Below are positions 43,301 to 53,279 of a stretch of DNA of 64,000 nucleotides, piece after piece. The DNA is from Candidatus Poribacteria bacterium. Its GTDB lineage: Bacteria; Poribacteria; WGA-4E; PCPOR2b. The position numbers and the translations under genes are program-made. How positions within the stretch are numbered: the first letter of the stretch is position 1; each line of letters starts with the position of its first letter. A model generated the notes under the pieces. That model was not told the origin of the DNA and did not search any database. It saw only the letters and a list, made by a program, of their open reading frames with translations. The DNA lies in the NCBI GenBank assembly GCA_028819845.1, contig JAPPKS010000018.1, positions 51,443-115,442 of the forward strand. The letters run 5' to 3'.

Positions 43301-45712
43301 TTACTTGCCGGCTTGGATGACGCGGTCCACGAGCCCGCCGGGTTGGCACGGTCCCGTGAGATCTGACCCTGCAATCGCCGCCGGCGCACCCCAGAGCATC
43401 ATATTTTGATAGTAATCGGCGCCAAACGCCATTTGCCCGGTGTCGGCATCGCCGCGTACCGTGTTCGGCATATCCCAAGTATAACCCCACCGACAGATGA
43501 TGTTGTTCATACATTTGTGAAGCAGTTCAAGACCAAAATCTTGCTGCCCGCCGTACATGTAGGTCATGGCAAGCATGTATAATTCCGGTGGGAAATAGCT
43601 ATAGGTGCCATAACCGCCCACATTGGCAAGCTGCCCGTCTGCACTCGTGTAGTTTAGCGCGCCGGACTGGCTGAGCGTGCAGTTATATTTTCGAAGCGTC
43701 TCAAGCGTTTGATCCACCCGATCCTTGGGAAACGCACCGGGTACCCCGTGCCAGTCGGTAATCCACTGGCCGTCAAGCTGATAGCCGAAGATTAGATCGG
43801 ATTTCTGGCCAGTTTCCGGCTCATTGAAATTCAGATAATACTCACCTGCCCAGAGGTGCTCTTCTAACGCCGCTGCACCGGCTTCGATCCAGTCGCCGCA
43901 CCTCTTGAGATATTCGTGATCGTTCATTGCTTCCGCCATACGGTGCATGATTTGCACTTGCGCGAGACGTACTGCCCCGGCATGCGTCACATACCCTTTC
44001 CAGCCGGGTTCGGGCGCTTCAAACCATTCCGTGTCGCCTAGGCCGTGTGAGTCGGTACCGGGGGTTGGCATTGAAATGACCTGCGACAGTCCGTAGGCTG
44101 GCCGCAAATTCATTGAGAAATCGTTGCAACGCTTAAGGGAATCCCAGAATTCCTCCAGCATACCATCATCTCCGGAGGCGCGCCATATCCGGTCCGCCAT
44201 AATAATGTAGCACGCTCCGTTCAGTACGGTCTGGTAGCCGACATCGGGTTTACTTAGCTCGTAAGGCGGCCGGTTTCCTTCCTCAATAGCGGTGACGCCG
44301 CCAAAAATCCAGGGCGGCCGCCCGTCCTCGTATTGGTATGCCTTCTGCCCGCGTAAGGTCGATAAGGCGGCTTCGGGGAAGAAGTAGACCAACGGTATAT
44401 TACCGTAGAAACTACAGGGAAGGCACTCAATTTGCGGACAGCCTCGCGGACATTCGTTTAATCCGAAAACGCCGTCGTCGGGATCGCACCAGTCGCCAAT
44501 CGGTGACTTTGCCTGACCCCAGATGCTGCATTCGGGAATCAAGTAAAGGTTGTTGATTAACGAATCTGCAAGCCAGCCCGGAATTGCAGGGTCTTGGTAT
44601 ATGACTTCTTGCCAAGAGATAACTCTTTTTAGCAGCGAATCCGCGTCGCTTGCTAACAGATTTGCTGTGGATTTTGCGTCCGGGTGGTATTTGGCATACA
44701 TGTGCGTGAGCAGGTTCGAATTAGTATGCGACGGCGCTCCTCCTGCTCTCCAGTGCGGTGCATGCCAGGCCAGTACGAAACGGTAGGTTTTGGATTCGCC
44801 TGCATCGAGATTAAAATCGAACGCCAGAGACGCGCCGGTTTCACCCGCTCCGGCATCGGGAAGCTGGTCGGCAATTCCAGCCCATGCGGCGCCGACTGTA
44901 TTCAGCGGTCCGCCGCAGCGAACTGCATCATCAATTGCCGCTAGAACATACGCCATCTCCCAGGCATCGTCCTTTGCACCGCTGTTAACATGCAAGCCGT
45001 TCAACTCGCCTTTCAGCGCTTCGCGGCGGACTGAGTCTTTGGAGTTCTCTTCGTCGGATAGTTCAAAACCGGGGAAACTGAAGGCGAGCGTGCCATTTTT
45101 TTCCGCGCTTCCGGGGTTCCGAACCGTGAGCTCGAAAACCGAACCCGGCGCCATGGAAATCGCTGTATCACCGGGTATGAAAGGCGACCATGCACGCAGT
45201 CCAACTTCCACGGCGGCGCTCGTGTTGAATTCCATGTCAACAATCGGGTAATGCCCCCAATAGTCGATGGAATCAGCGGTTTCCACTCCCTCCAGTTCAA
45301 TATCGGTGAATCGGGGGGTGTAGTCGATTGGCGGGAAGGTCGCTACGTACTCGCTGTCCTTCGGCGTATAGTCCTTACCCAGTGTATCCGAAACCAGCAC
45401 CCAGGATTTTTCGTCGCAATGCAACCCCAAAAAGGGGAGGTTTAGCAGCAGGCGAGGATTGACCAAATGATTAAAAATTGTACTGTAACCCAGCATACCG
45501 TTGGGTTCGATATCAATACAACCGGTATCGAGACCGCCCAGCGGCATGCCGCACGTCGGACGGGGATTGCCGCGATAAATTACGCCGGTCACGGGTTCGG
45601 CATACCCTTCAGCTTGAAAATCGTGCCACCTGGCGTGAAGCAGGTGGGGCGGAAACAACCGATTCCCGGAATTGATAGCGCTTTGGGAACCATCTGTCAG
45701 ATTTTGCGCCAT
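43301..45712 (-). CDS. GH116/DUF608 glycoside hydrolase-like protein, copy 2
   Basis: An 803-residue paralogue of the protein at 3860-6316. It begins its beta-domain with CGMPLGGLDTGCIDIEPNG, and the barrel keeps DTEWFEAPEPGWKG, FGYQLDGQW and NTVRGDADTGQMAFGADY. Both lack a signal peptide. Similarity spans the whole length. GAGGTGATTCA lies just before the ATG. It follows an SDR gene in the same direction, with which it may form an operon. Confidence 0.8.
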   Translation of the reverse strand: MAQNLTDGSQSAINSGNRLFPPHLLHARWHDFQAEGYAEPVTGVIYRGNPRPTCGMPLGGLDTGCIDIEPNGMLGYSTIFNHLVNPRLLLNLPFLGLHCDEKSWVLVSDTLGKDYTPKDSEYVATFPPIDYTPRFTDIELEGVETADSIDYWGHYPIVDMEFNTSAAVEVGLRAWSPFIPGDTAISMAPGSVFELTVRNPGSAEKNGTLAFSFPGFELSDEENSKDSVRREALKGELNGLHVNSGAKDDAWEMAYVLAAIDDAVRCGGPLNTVGAAWAGIADQLPDAGAGETGASLAFDFNLDAGESKTYRFVLAWHAPHWRAGGAPSHTNSNLLTHMYAKYHPDAKSTANLLASDADSLLKRVISWQEVIYQDPAIPGWLADSLINNLYLIPECSIWGQAKSPIGDWCDPDDGVFGLNECPRGCPQIECLPCSFYGNIPLVYFFPEAALSTLRGQKAYQYEDGRPPWIFGGVTAIEEGNRPPYELSKPDVGYQTVLNGACYIIMADRIWRASGDDGMLEEFWDSLKRCNDFSMNLRPAYGLSQVISMPTPGTDSHGLGDTEWFEAPEPGWKGYVTHAGAVRLAQVQIMHRMAEAMNDHEYLKRCGDWIEAGAAALEEHLWAGEYYLNFNEPETGQKSDLIFGYQLDGQWITDWHGVPGAFPKDRVDQTLETLRKYNCTLSQSGALNYTSADGQLANVGGYGTYSYFPPELYMLAMTYMYGGQQDFGLELLHKCMNNIICRWGYTWDMPNTVRGDADTGQMAFGADYYQNMMLWGAPAAIAGSDLTGPCQPGGLVDRVIQAGK

Positions 45713-45858
45713 TGAATCACCTCATTTTAGTATTGAAAAAAAGAGTAAAAGTTTTCAAGGTTTCGACTAAACTAACGATAGCAAAATAATGGAAATACAT
45801 ACGATAGCATTGAGACAGGATTGATACGCTAAGAAATTGAAAATTAATGCTTGTTCCC

Positions 45859-46683
45859 TTACTCGGAGCGCAGTCGCAGTTGATACAGGTCCTTTTCCCG
45901 AATCGCCTCCGCACGTTCGACAATTTTTTCGAAATCTTCTTCATACGAGACAATGCGGCCGGACAAGGCGGGACAGGTGTGCTCAATGATTTTCACGACA
46001 GCTAGAGCGACATCTTCAGCCGCGTGATCTTGACCGAGGGAAAGCCCTTTTTTCACGTGCGGCAGCCAGCGTTGCCCCTGTTCGGCGGTCGCCAAGATTT
46101 CAGTCATTTCGGAACGGACGAACCCGGGCCACAGCCCGTAAACCTGAATGTTGTTCGCATCGCCTAATTCGGACGCCAACGTATCGGTCAGCCGCATGAG
46201 TCCGGCGCTGGCGCTCGCATAACCCGTCCCCCCTACGTTGGGTTGGTCGTACCCGCCGCCAGCCATATTCATGATAATTCCATTGTTTTGCTTCATCATG
46301 TGGGGAAGCACGGCGCGGCAGCAGAGAAACCCGCCAAACAACTTCGTCTTGACATCCGCCCACCAAGCGTCCGGGTCAACCTCCCACAATCCGCCGATGC
46401 CGTGGAAAACAGCGGCGTTGTTTATGAGCACATCAATCTTGCCGAAAGCGTTCAGTGTCTGCTCCGCCATCCGCTCCACCTGACTCGTGTCAGTAACATC
46501 GGTAGGCACAGCAAGCGCAACCCCGCCCTCCGACTTGATTGCGTCGACCGTATCACGGAGCCGCGCCTCGCTACGCGCTGTACAAACTACCTGTGCACCG
46601 CGGCCGGCTAATTCGACGGCAATTGCTCGACCTATTCCCATGCTGCTGCCGGTGACAATCGCCGATATTCCGTCTACTTTCAT
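45859..46683 (-). CDS. SDR-fold protein lacking the catalytic serine and lysine
   Basis: A 274-residue short-chain dehydrogenase-like protein. The cofactor motif TGSSMGIG (residues 11-18) and NNAA are intact. The usual Y-x3-K reads Y155-ASA-S159 (GYASASAG), and the usual catalytic serine segment reads NMAGGG, so both Ser and Lys are replaced. It may bind NAD(P) without classical catalysis or use other residues. It is upstream of the GH116 gene. Confidence 0.75.
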   Translation of the reverse strand: MKVDGISAIVTGSSMGIGRAIAVELAGRGAQVVCTARSEARLRDTVDAIKSEGGVALAVPTDVTDTSQVERMAEQTLNAFGKIDVLINNAAVFHGIGGLWEVDPDAWWADVKTKLFGGFLCCRAVLPHMMKQNNGIIMNMAGGGYDQPNVGGTGYASASAGLMRLTDTLASELGDANNIQVYGLWPGFVRSEMTEILATAEQGQRWLPHVKKGLSLGQDHAAEDVALAVVKIIEHTCPALSGRIVSYEEDFEKIVERAEAIREKDLYQLRLRSE

Positions 46684-47007
46684 TCGCTACTCCCTTAGTT
46701 CGTCAGAAGAGGTGCGAACCGCGGCTTTGCCGCCCCTCCTGTGCACCCCTGTCAATAATCTACATACCTTCCAAATTTTGGGCGGGAGGAAAACATATTC
46801 CGGTCAAATTCTGCGCCATCCGCGGAATCCTCCTCGAATCGGAATTATACATCGGATTGGGAGTTATGTCAAGATGCAGCGTTTCCATCATCCCGGCGAA
46901 ATCGTCAAATTTGCGGGCACCGCATTTAAGAATGAAGGGTTGACCAAGAGGCGGCACGGGCGGTGTGCGCGGCCTGTTTTGCGAACCGCCCGTTGCCAAT
47001 CTTTACC
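46684..47007. other. Intergenic region between divergent genes
   Basis: No gene is supported in this 324-base stretch. A GC-rich segment near 46950-46992 (GGCGGCACGGGCGG, then CCGCCCGTTGCC) could form a stem. The promoter for the downstream gene begins at 47008. Confidence 0.4.
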
Positions 47008-47036
47008 TTGACAGGCATTTTGGCTTTTGCTATGAT
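47008..47036 (+). promoter_or_regulatory. Sigma-70 type promoter
   Basis: TTGACA (47008-47013), 17-base spacer, TATGAT (47031-47036). About 58 bases of leader before ATG 47101. Confidence 0.75.
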
Positions 47037-47100
47037 AGGCTAGTTTCCTGCCGCCGAGCGATGAAGGTGCGGCTTTGTTTTGGAATAAGCCGGGAGAGAT

Positions 47101-48942
47101 ATGAAAATTCAAAATATAGCGTTGAGTTTTGTCTGGCTGTTGACGATTCAGATGCATGCGCACGCCGATGCGTTTCTGTCCCATACATCAGGGAATGTGC
47201 AGGTTTCCGTGTCAGACTTTGGTTCATTGGGGGCAGTTAGAGATGGGAGCCTTGCCCCGAATTTCAGATTTCCAAAAACCGAGGATTTTTATTATTTGCA
47301 GGCGCAATCGGAAATCTGGATTGGCGATTTGAACGGAAACGTTGCCAATGTATGGGAGTTCACCGACCGATTTCTTTTAGGTGAATGGGCGACAACCCAA
47401 ACCGGCGCAATTAATAAGGTCGTGGAGGCGGATGGCAGGGAAATCGTGACCTCTCAATTTAGTTCGTCACGCAATCCGGATTTCCCGCTCAATATTTTAG
47501 TCGATCAGCAGAGTTTTTCTTGGAGCACGAATGATTATTCTAATGCAGACGATTTCATAGTCATTAAGCTCATTATTACCAATGACAGCAACGCTAATCT
47601 CAGCGGTATCTACGTCGCCATGATGACAAATTGGGATGTGGATGGAACAGACCTCGGCGCTGGACAGTTGAGCCTGGATTGGGTGGATTGGGACGAAAGC
47701 CGCCAGACGTTATTGACTTACGATGGGGACGATACAGACGGAATCAATCCGGCGCACATGGGTTTGGCGCTGCTTGACGGTAAATTCAGCGTTCAACAAA
47801 TCGTCCCATTTTTTGACCCGAGCGGTCAGCTTTTCAGCTCCATCTTCGTTGATGCCAACCGATCGGTGTTGTTGGCGCCTCCTACTTTCTTCGCCTCGAG
47901 CCGACAGGATATAGAGGCGCTTGGGTTTCCAGCTTGGGATTACATGTCGGTAATTTCAGCAGGACCTTACGACATTCGAGCGAAAAAGTTCGTTACTGTC
48001 ACTTTTGCCCTCGTCGGGGGCGAAAACTTAGCAGATCTCCGGAAGAACATTGATGCGGCGCGGCACATCAGTTTTGCACCGCAGGAGTTAAGCGCAGAAG
48101 TCACCCCTGATGGTGTTGCGTTAAATTGGGAGGCGTCAATCAACCCAAGTGTAGCCGGATACGCGCTCTTGAGGCGAACCGCCGAAGAACAGGATTTTCA
48201 ACAACTCAAAACCGTAAGCGGAATTTCGTCAGATGATACAGAAATCGTTCAATTTGGGGTGGAACACATTTATAAACTTCGCCCTATTGATTTAAATGGA
48301 CGACCGTTCGAATTTGACTCACCCGAAGTTCGTGTCATACCAAATCTCATGCCGGACGCGCCGGAGGGCTTAACAGCAACACTTAGCAGGAATCGCGTCA
48401 TACTCGAATGGAAGCAATCTAACGAGCCGATTGCGGGGTATATTATCAACCGCAATCACACAGGAGAATCTCCATGGACGCCGATAGCATCTGTCCCCGC
48501 GGAACCTACCAGTTTTGTCGATGCCGATGTGTATCCGGGATTAAGGTATTTCTACGCAATTAATGCGAAAAATGAATTCGATGGACGAAGTAACTTCTCC
48601 GCCTCGGCAAGCGTCGAAATTCCGGAAAGCTTTGCCCCCGCTACCCCATTGGACTTGGAAAATGTGATTGTTGTTCCGAACCCGTATCGTCCCAGTGCGG
48701 ATGCCAATGCCATTGAATTTCACAACTTGACGCGCCACGCAACAATCCGCATTTACAACAGTACCGGAAACCTCGTCAAGTTAATCGACCGCGCCAAAGA
48801 AGGGCCGGTTGAACATTGGGACGGGCGAAATGACGAAGGCAAGCTAATCGCCCCAGGGGTTTATGTCTACCACGTTGAAGCGCCAATATCAGCGGGGAGA
48901 GGCAAGATTTCATCGAGCGGTAAATTCGCTGTGGTTCGGTGA
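47101..48942 (+). CDS. Exported FN3/FlgD-type surface protein
   Basis: A 613-residue protein with a signal peptide (IALSFVWLLTIQMHAHA). The N-terminal half is beta-rich with no family I can name. From about residue 325 there are two fibronectin-III-like modules (APEGLTATLSRNRVILEWKQ), and the last 90 residues are a FlgD-like cap (VVPNPYRPSADANAIEF, IRIYNSTGNLVKLI, APGVYVYHVEA). Such tails often direct surface attachment or secretion. Similar ends are seen in the lyase fusion at 37711-41532. Confidence 0.7.
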   Translation: MKIQNIALSFVWLLTIQMHAHADAFLSHTSGNVQVSVSDFGSLGAVRDGSLAPNFRFPKTEDFYYLQAQSEIWIGDLNGNVANVWEFTDRFLLGEWATTQTGAINKVVEADGREIVTSQFSSSRNPDFPLNILVDQQSFSWSTNDYSNADDFIVIKLIITNDSNANLSGIYVAMMTNWDVDGTDLGAGQLSLDWVDWDESRQTLLTYDGDDTDGINPAHMGLALLDGKFSVQQIVPFFDPSGQLFSSIFVDANRSVLLAPPTFFASSRQDIEALGFPAWDYMSVISAGPYDIRAKKFVTVTFALVGGENLADLRKNIDAARHISFAPQELSAEVTPDGVALNWEASINPSVAGYALLRRTAEEQDFQQLKTVSGISSDDTEIVQFGVEHIYKLRPIDLNGRPFEFDSPEVRVIPNLMPDAPEGLTATLSRNRVILEWKQSNEPIAGYIINRNHTGESPWTPIASVPAEPTSFVDADVYPGLRYFYAINAKNEFDGRSNFSASASVEIPESFAPATPLDLENVIVVPNPYRPSADANAIEFHNLTRHATIRIYNSTGNLVKLIDRAKEGPVEHWDGRNDEGKLIAPGVYVYHVEAPISAGRGKISSSGKFAVVR

Positions 48943-49096
48943 TGTTCAGCGCAAAGACCGGATTCTTAAGGGCTACGATTGTTAAGGAACGGTGATTTAG
49001 CGCGATTTAACCGACGGCACTCAATTGCGGATTACGGGTTGATTTGTCAGGATAGCTTTGTTACCGCATGGTGGTTTGCAACTGAGAGTTTTGTGG
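48943..49096. other. Intergenic region before the ammonium transporter
   Basis: No gene supported. The leader that follows the promoter at 49097 is about 165 bases long and could hold a regulatory element, but no riboswitch pattern was recognised. Confidence 0.35.
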
Positions 49097-49125
49097 TTGA
49101 TTAGATTTCGGTATTGTGCTAAAAT
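49097..49125 (+). promoter_or_regulatory. amtB promoter
   Basis: TTGATT (49097-49102), 17-base spacer and extended -10 TGCTAAAAT (TAAAAT at 49120-49125). The leader to ATG 49299 is long. Confidence 0.6.
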
Positions 49126-49298
49126 GTGTAGCAAGTTCAACTCCCAGCGACTGAACGGATAGTTTTTGAAGCACGCGATTGAAGATAGCGATGTTAACAT
49201 AAATTCTTTGCGCAGCACGCATTCCAGAATCACTCTTTTCTATTGCCGTATTCAGTTTTTCAATACACCCAACATCCAATTTGAAATGGAGGTCTACG

Positions 49299-50687
49299 AT
49301 GCAACAGGATGCATCAGAATTTGTGAAATTTCAAAATAAACAAGAAAGGCTTTCAGGTCTAAGCAAACATAGAATCGGCTTGGCGGTACTATTGACACTA
49401 ACCTTGCTAGCAATTCCGACGATTGCGTTGGCAGACGATGGTCTCGATTCGGGCGACACAGCCTGGATGCTCACTTCAACTGCACTCGTACTGTTCATGA
49501 CGATTCCCGGTCTTGCGCTTTTCTACGGCGGTCTTGTACGCACGAAAAATGTCCTGTCGGTATTGATGCAGTGTTTTTCTTTGACCGGACTGATGACCAT
49601 TTTATGGCTGGTGTGTAACTACAGTCTTGCATTTGACACAACGGGTATGAAAGAAGGAGCAGTCAACCTCAATTCATTTGTTGGAGGCCTAAGCAAGGTT
49701 TTTCTCCGAGGCATATCGCCAGACACCCCATCCGGCACCATTCCGGAGAATGTCTTTGTTATGTTCCAGATGACCTTTGCCATAATCACGCCCGCACTCA
49801 TTGCGGGTGCATTTGCAGAACGCATGAAGTTTTCGGCGATGCTCTGGTTTATGGGAATTTGGTCCATTATCGTCTATGCGCCGCTGTGCCACATGGCTTG
49901 GAGCGGTGCCGGTTCTTTCTTCGGAGATATATTGGGCGCTCTCGATTTTGCGGGCGGAACGGTGGTGCACATCAATGCCGGAATCGCCGCACTCGTTGCA
50001 GCGATCGTAATCGGCAAACGGCGCGGCTATCCGGATAGGCCGATGCCGCCGCACAGCTTGACATTAACGGTGGTCGGCGCTTCAATGCTCTGGGTCGGTT
50101 GGTTTGGATTCAACGCGGGCAGCCAGTTAGCTGCTGACGGTGGGGCTGGTAATGCCATGCTTGTTACGCAGATTTCCACAGCGGCAGCGGCGCTAGCTTG
50201 GATGTTCGTCGAGTGGGCAAGGCACGGCAGACCCAGCGTACTCGGTATCGTTACCGGCGCGGTAGCCGGCCTCGTGGCGATTACCCCCGCCTCCGGCAGC
50301 GTTGGCCCAATTGGCGCACTCGTCATTGGTATAGCGTCAGGCGCAATCTGTTTCTGGGCTGCCACCAGCCTCAAGCAATCACTTGGGTACGATGATTCGC
50401 TGGATGCGTTTGGCGTCCACGGCATCGGCGGGATTGTCGGTTGCTTGTTGACTGGCGTGTTTGTCGTAAAAGGATTGGGCGGCGTCGGACTTGCTGAAGG
50501 CGTGACCGTCGGAAAGCAAATCTTGGCTCAACTCATCAGCATAGTCTTTACGTTAATCTATTCGGGCGTGCTCTCTTTCGTCATCCTCAAGATTATTGAT
50601 GCTACGATTGGGTTGCGTGTTGATCTTGATGAAGAACTTGAAGGCCTCGACCTCACTCAGCATAACGAGCGGGGATACAACCCGTAG
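49299..50687 (+). CDS. amtB: Ammonium transporter
   Basis: A 462-residue Amt/Mep/Rh channel with a likely signal peptide and 11 membrane helices. Family signatures are MTIPGLALFYGGLVRTKN near the N terminus, the pore histidine regions YAPLCHMAW and DAFGVHGIGGIVG, and GGTVVHINAGIAALV. ATG 49299 is chosen over TTG 49281 because GGAGGT lies 5 bases upstream. No glnK is adjacent. Confidence 0.93.
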   Translation: MQQDASEFVKFQNKQERLSGLSKHRIGLAVLLTLTLLAIPTIALADDGLDSGDTAWMLTSTALVLFMTIPGLALFYGGLVRTKNVLSVLMQCFSLTGLMTILWLVCNYSLAFDTTGMKEGAVNLNSFVGGLSKVFLRGISPDTPSGTIPENVFVMFQMTFAIITPALIAGAFAERMKFSAMLWFMGIWSIIVYAPLCHMAWSGAGSFFGDILGALDFAGGTVVHINAGIAALVAAIVIGKRRGYPDRPMPPHSLTLTVVGASMLWVGWFGFNAGSQLAADGGAGNAMLVTQISTAAAALAWMFVEWARHGRPSVLGIVTGAVAGLVAITPASGSVGPIGALVIGIASGAICFWAATSLKQSLGYDDSLDAFGVHGIGGIVGCLLTGVFVVKGLGGVGLAEGVTVGKQILAQLISIVFTLIYSGVLSFVILKIIDATIGLRVDLDEELEGLDLTQHNERGYNP

Positions 50688-50829
50688 CGAAACGTGTTGC
50701 AGTGTGAGGCGGACATTTCCACTGTGTTCGCCGCTAAGTTGAGGATGCCGTGTCAGTCGAATTACGCCTGATTTGCCGCGGCGTGGCTGCGCGAATGCCT
50801 GCGAAATGCCCTAAGCCTCCTGCGCGAAG

Positions 50830-51213
50830 ATGGATGCACACGCCACAGTCAAAAACTACTTTGATGCGCTTGCTGCGGGGGATGCGCCTCGGCTTATAGA
50901 GATGATGTCTTCCGCGAGTTACTATGTGAAAATCGGGACGGATGCGGGAGAGTTTGTTGAAGGAAGCGAAAACGCGGCTGATTACTATAAACACCTCGTC
51001 GCGTGCGCAGCCGATTTCACAATCGCACTTGAACATCTTGATGTTCAAGAACGCGGCAACGTCGCATGGTTTTATACACGGCAGGTGTGGCGTTTGACGT
51101 GGCAGGGCGTATTTGAAGAACTTTCGATGCGTATGACGGGGGTGCTGGAGAGGGAGCAGGGAAGCTGGAGATTTGTACAAATCCACGCTTCAGTAGGGTG
51201 CGCTCCAGAGTAA
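50830..51213 (+). CDS. SnoaL/NTF2-like protein
   Basis: A 127-residue cone-shaped NTF2-fold protein: an N-terminal helix (VKNYFDALAAGDAPRLIEMM), mid-domain DFTIALEHLDVQERGNVAWF and the end SWRFVQIHASVG. It may bind or turn over a small molecule. It precedes the 2-oxoacid dehydrogenase operon but no shared role is obvious. Confidence 0.7.
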   Translation: MDAHATVKNYFDALAAGDAPRLIEMMSSASYYVKIGTDAGEFVEGSENAADYYKHLVACAADFTIALEHLDVQERGNVAWFYTRQVWRLTWQGVFEELSMRMTGVLEREQGSWRFVQIHASVGCAPE

Positions 51214-51311
51214 ATTGAATGCGGGGTTATAAGGGGGAGGTGAAGAATTTTTCCGCTCCTCCTTGTTACTTGAAACTTTTTATTACGATATTGACTCCAG
51301 GAGATTAATTT

Positions 51312-52292
51312 ATGAGTCTTTCAGCGGAATTGTGCCGGACCATGTACAAAGATATGTGGCGCATTCGGCTTTTTGAAGAGGAAGCTAACCGCCAAACTAA
51401 TCTTGGTAACGTGATGGGTGCGCTTCACATGTACTGCGGCGAGGAAGCAGTCGCTGTCGGCGTTTGTTCCAATTTGCGAAAGGATGACTACGTCTTGGGT
51501 ACACACCGCAGTCACGGGCACTGTTTGGCTAAGGGTGCTGATTCTCGGCAGATGATGGCTGAACTCTATGGCAAAGCTACGGGGACCTGTGCCGGCAAAG
51601 GCGGTTCAATGCACATTGCGGATTTCTCGCTCAACATGCTTGGCGCCAACGGCATTGTCGGCGCCGGCATCGCACCAGCCACCGGCGCCGCACTTGCCAG
51701 CAAGATGCGCGGGACAGACCAGGTAGCCGTATGCTTTTTCGGTGACGGCGCCGCCGCACGCGGCACTTTCCATGAGGGCATCGGGCTGGGATCTTTGTGG
51801 AAGCTTCCCGTCGTATACGTTTGCGAGAACAACCAGTACCAACAGTGGGTGCCGCGTATGAATGTAGCTGTGCTCGATTCGGTTTCCGATATGGCTGGCG
51901 CCTATGCGATTCCGGGCGTGTCGGTCAATGGACAGGACCCCATTGAAGTTTACGAAGTCGCTCGCGAGGCAATCAATCGTGCCCGCAGCGGCGGCGGGCC
52001 AACGTTAATCGAGGCGCGAACCTACCGGTTCTATGGACACAGTTTAGGTGACGAACAACAATACCGCACCCCTGAGGAAGTTGAAGCCTGGAGAACTGAC
52101 CATGACCCAATAAAAACGCTGCGCGCATTAATGGCGGATCGGCAGTGGCTGACCGACCAAGAGGACACCGCGATTCAAGACGAGGTGAAGGACGAGATTG
52201 CAAACGCCGTGAAGTTCGCCGATGAGAGTCCGTTCCCGGACGCCGCCGAAGTTACGACGGATGTCCTGGCGCCAGCACAGGAGGCGGGATGA
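51312..52292 (+). CDS. pdhA: 2-oxoacid dehydrogenase E1 alpha (PdhA/AcoA-like)
   Basis: A 326-residue thiamine-diphosphate subunit that decarboxylates a 2-oxoacid (pyruvate, acetoin or a branched-chain acid). The ThDP motif GDGAAARGTFHEGI and VYVCENNQ are present; TGTCAGKGGSMHIAD is typical of the AcoA/PdhA group. Its stop overlaps the start of the E1 beta gene (ATGATGAG). No E3 gene follows, so lipoamide dehydrogenase must be encoded elsewhere. Confidence 0.85.
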   Translation: MSLSAELCRTMYKDMWRIRLFEEEANRQTNLGNVMGALHMYCGEEAVAVGVCSNLRKDDYVLGTHRSHGHCLAKGADSRQMMAELYGKATGTCAGKGGSMHIADFSLNMLGANGIVGAGIAPATGAALASKMRGTDQVAVCFFGDGAAARGTFHEGIGLGSLWKLPVVYVCENNQYQQWVPRMNVAVLDSVSDMAGAYAIPGVSVNGQDPIEVYEVAREAINRARSGGGPTLIEARTYRFYGHSLGDEQQYRTPEEVEAWRTDHDPIKTLRALMADRQWLTDQEDTAIQDEVKDEIANAVKFADESPFPDAAEVTTDVLAPAQEAG

Positions 52293-53263
52293 TGAGAACA
52301 ATCACTTTCGGCGAGGCGTTGCGGGAAGCGCTGCACGAGGAGATGGAACGAGACGACACCGTGTTTGTCATGGGCGAGGATGTAATTACGCACGGCGGTC
52401 CGTACAAGGTTACACAAGGCATCGCAGAACGATTTCCCGGGCGCATCTTCGAGACTCCAATCGCAGAGGCAGGAATTGTCGGTGTAGGCGTCGGCGCAGC
52501 GATGGCTGGCATGCACCCGGTAGTCGAGATTATGTACCTAGATTTCATTACTTGCGCTATGGACGAAGTGGTCAACCAAGCAGCCAAAATGCGCTACATG
52601 ACCGGCGGTCAGGCAAGCGTCCCGATGGTCATTCGCCTACCGTGCGGCGCCGGACGGTTGTTAGCGGCGCAGCACTCACAAATTATGGAATCCTGGTTTA
52701 TGCACGTTCCCGGTGTGCAGGTTGCTGTTCCTTCAACGCCGAGCGACGGCAAGGGTTTGCTAAAGACCGCCGTGCGCAGTCCAGATCCCGTGCTATTTTT
52801 CGAATACAAGCGCACATACACTTCTAAGGGTGAGGTGCCGGAGGGGGAGTACACCATCCCGTTCGGCCAGGCAGATATAAAGCGGGATGGCGAGGACGCG
52901 ACCATCGTCGCTGTCGGCCCAATGGTGCAAAAGTCGCTGGAAGCCGCGGTGCTGTTGGAAGATGAAGGCTACGATGTGGAGGTCGTTGATCCGAGAACCC
53001 TATCACCGCTCGATACCGAAACGATTTGCGAGTCGGTGCGGCGGACCGGTCGAGCCGTAGTCTGCGGCGAGGATTCCAGCTTTGCGGGCTCAGTTTCCGA
53101 GATTGCCGCGATGATTGGCGAAAACTGTTTCGGGGATTTAAAGGCGCCGGTTGTTCGGATTGGCAGCCCGCACGTACCGATGCCGTTCAGCGCCGCGCTT
53201 GTCAAGCATGTTGTGCCTGAAGTTCCGAATATCACCGCAGCCGTTGAGCAGGTAATATCCTAG
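52292..53263 (+). CDS. pdhB: 2-oxoacid dehydrogenase E1 beta (PdhB/AcoB-like)
   Basis: A 323-residue subunit forming the ThDP site with E1 alpha. It begins MRTITFGEALREAL and includes FETPIAEAGIVGVGVGAAM. ATG 52292 is chosen because AGGAGG at 52279-52284 is then 7 bases away; ATG 52289, which overlaps the E1 alpha stop, is the alternative. It is the second gene of the operon. Confidence 0.88.
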   Translation: MRTITFGEALREALHEEMERDDTVFVMGEDVITHGGPYKVTQGIAERFPGRIFETPIAEAGIVGVGVGAAMAGMHPVVEIMYLDFITCAMDEVVNQAAKMRYMTGGQASVPMVIRLPCGAGRLLAAQHSQIMESWFMHVPGVQVAVPSTPSDGKGLLKTAVRSPDPVLFFEYKRTYTSKGEVPEGEYTIPFGQADIKRDGEDATIVAVGPMVQKSLEAAVLLEDEGYDVEVVDPRTLSPLDTETICESVRRTGRAVVCGEDSSFAGSVSEIAAMIGENCFGDLKAPVVRIGSPHVPMPFSAALVKHVVPEVPNITAAVEQVIS

Positions 53264-53279
53264 CGAGAAGGGGAGATTC

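Noticed and set aside
51231..51265. AAGGGGGAG ... CTCCTCCTT inverted repeat, considered as a terminator
   Set aside because: One mismatch, long loop and no clear T-run after the stem.
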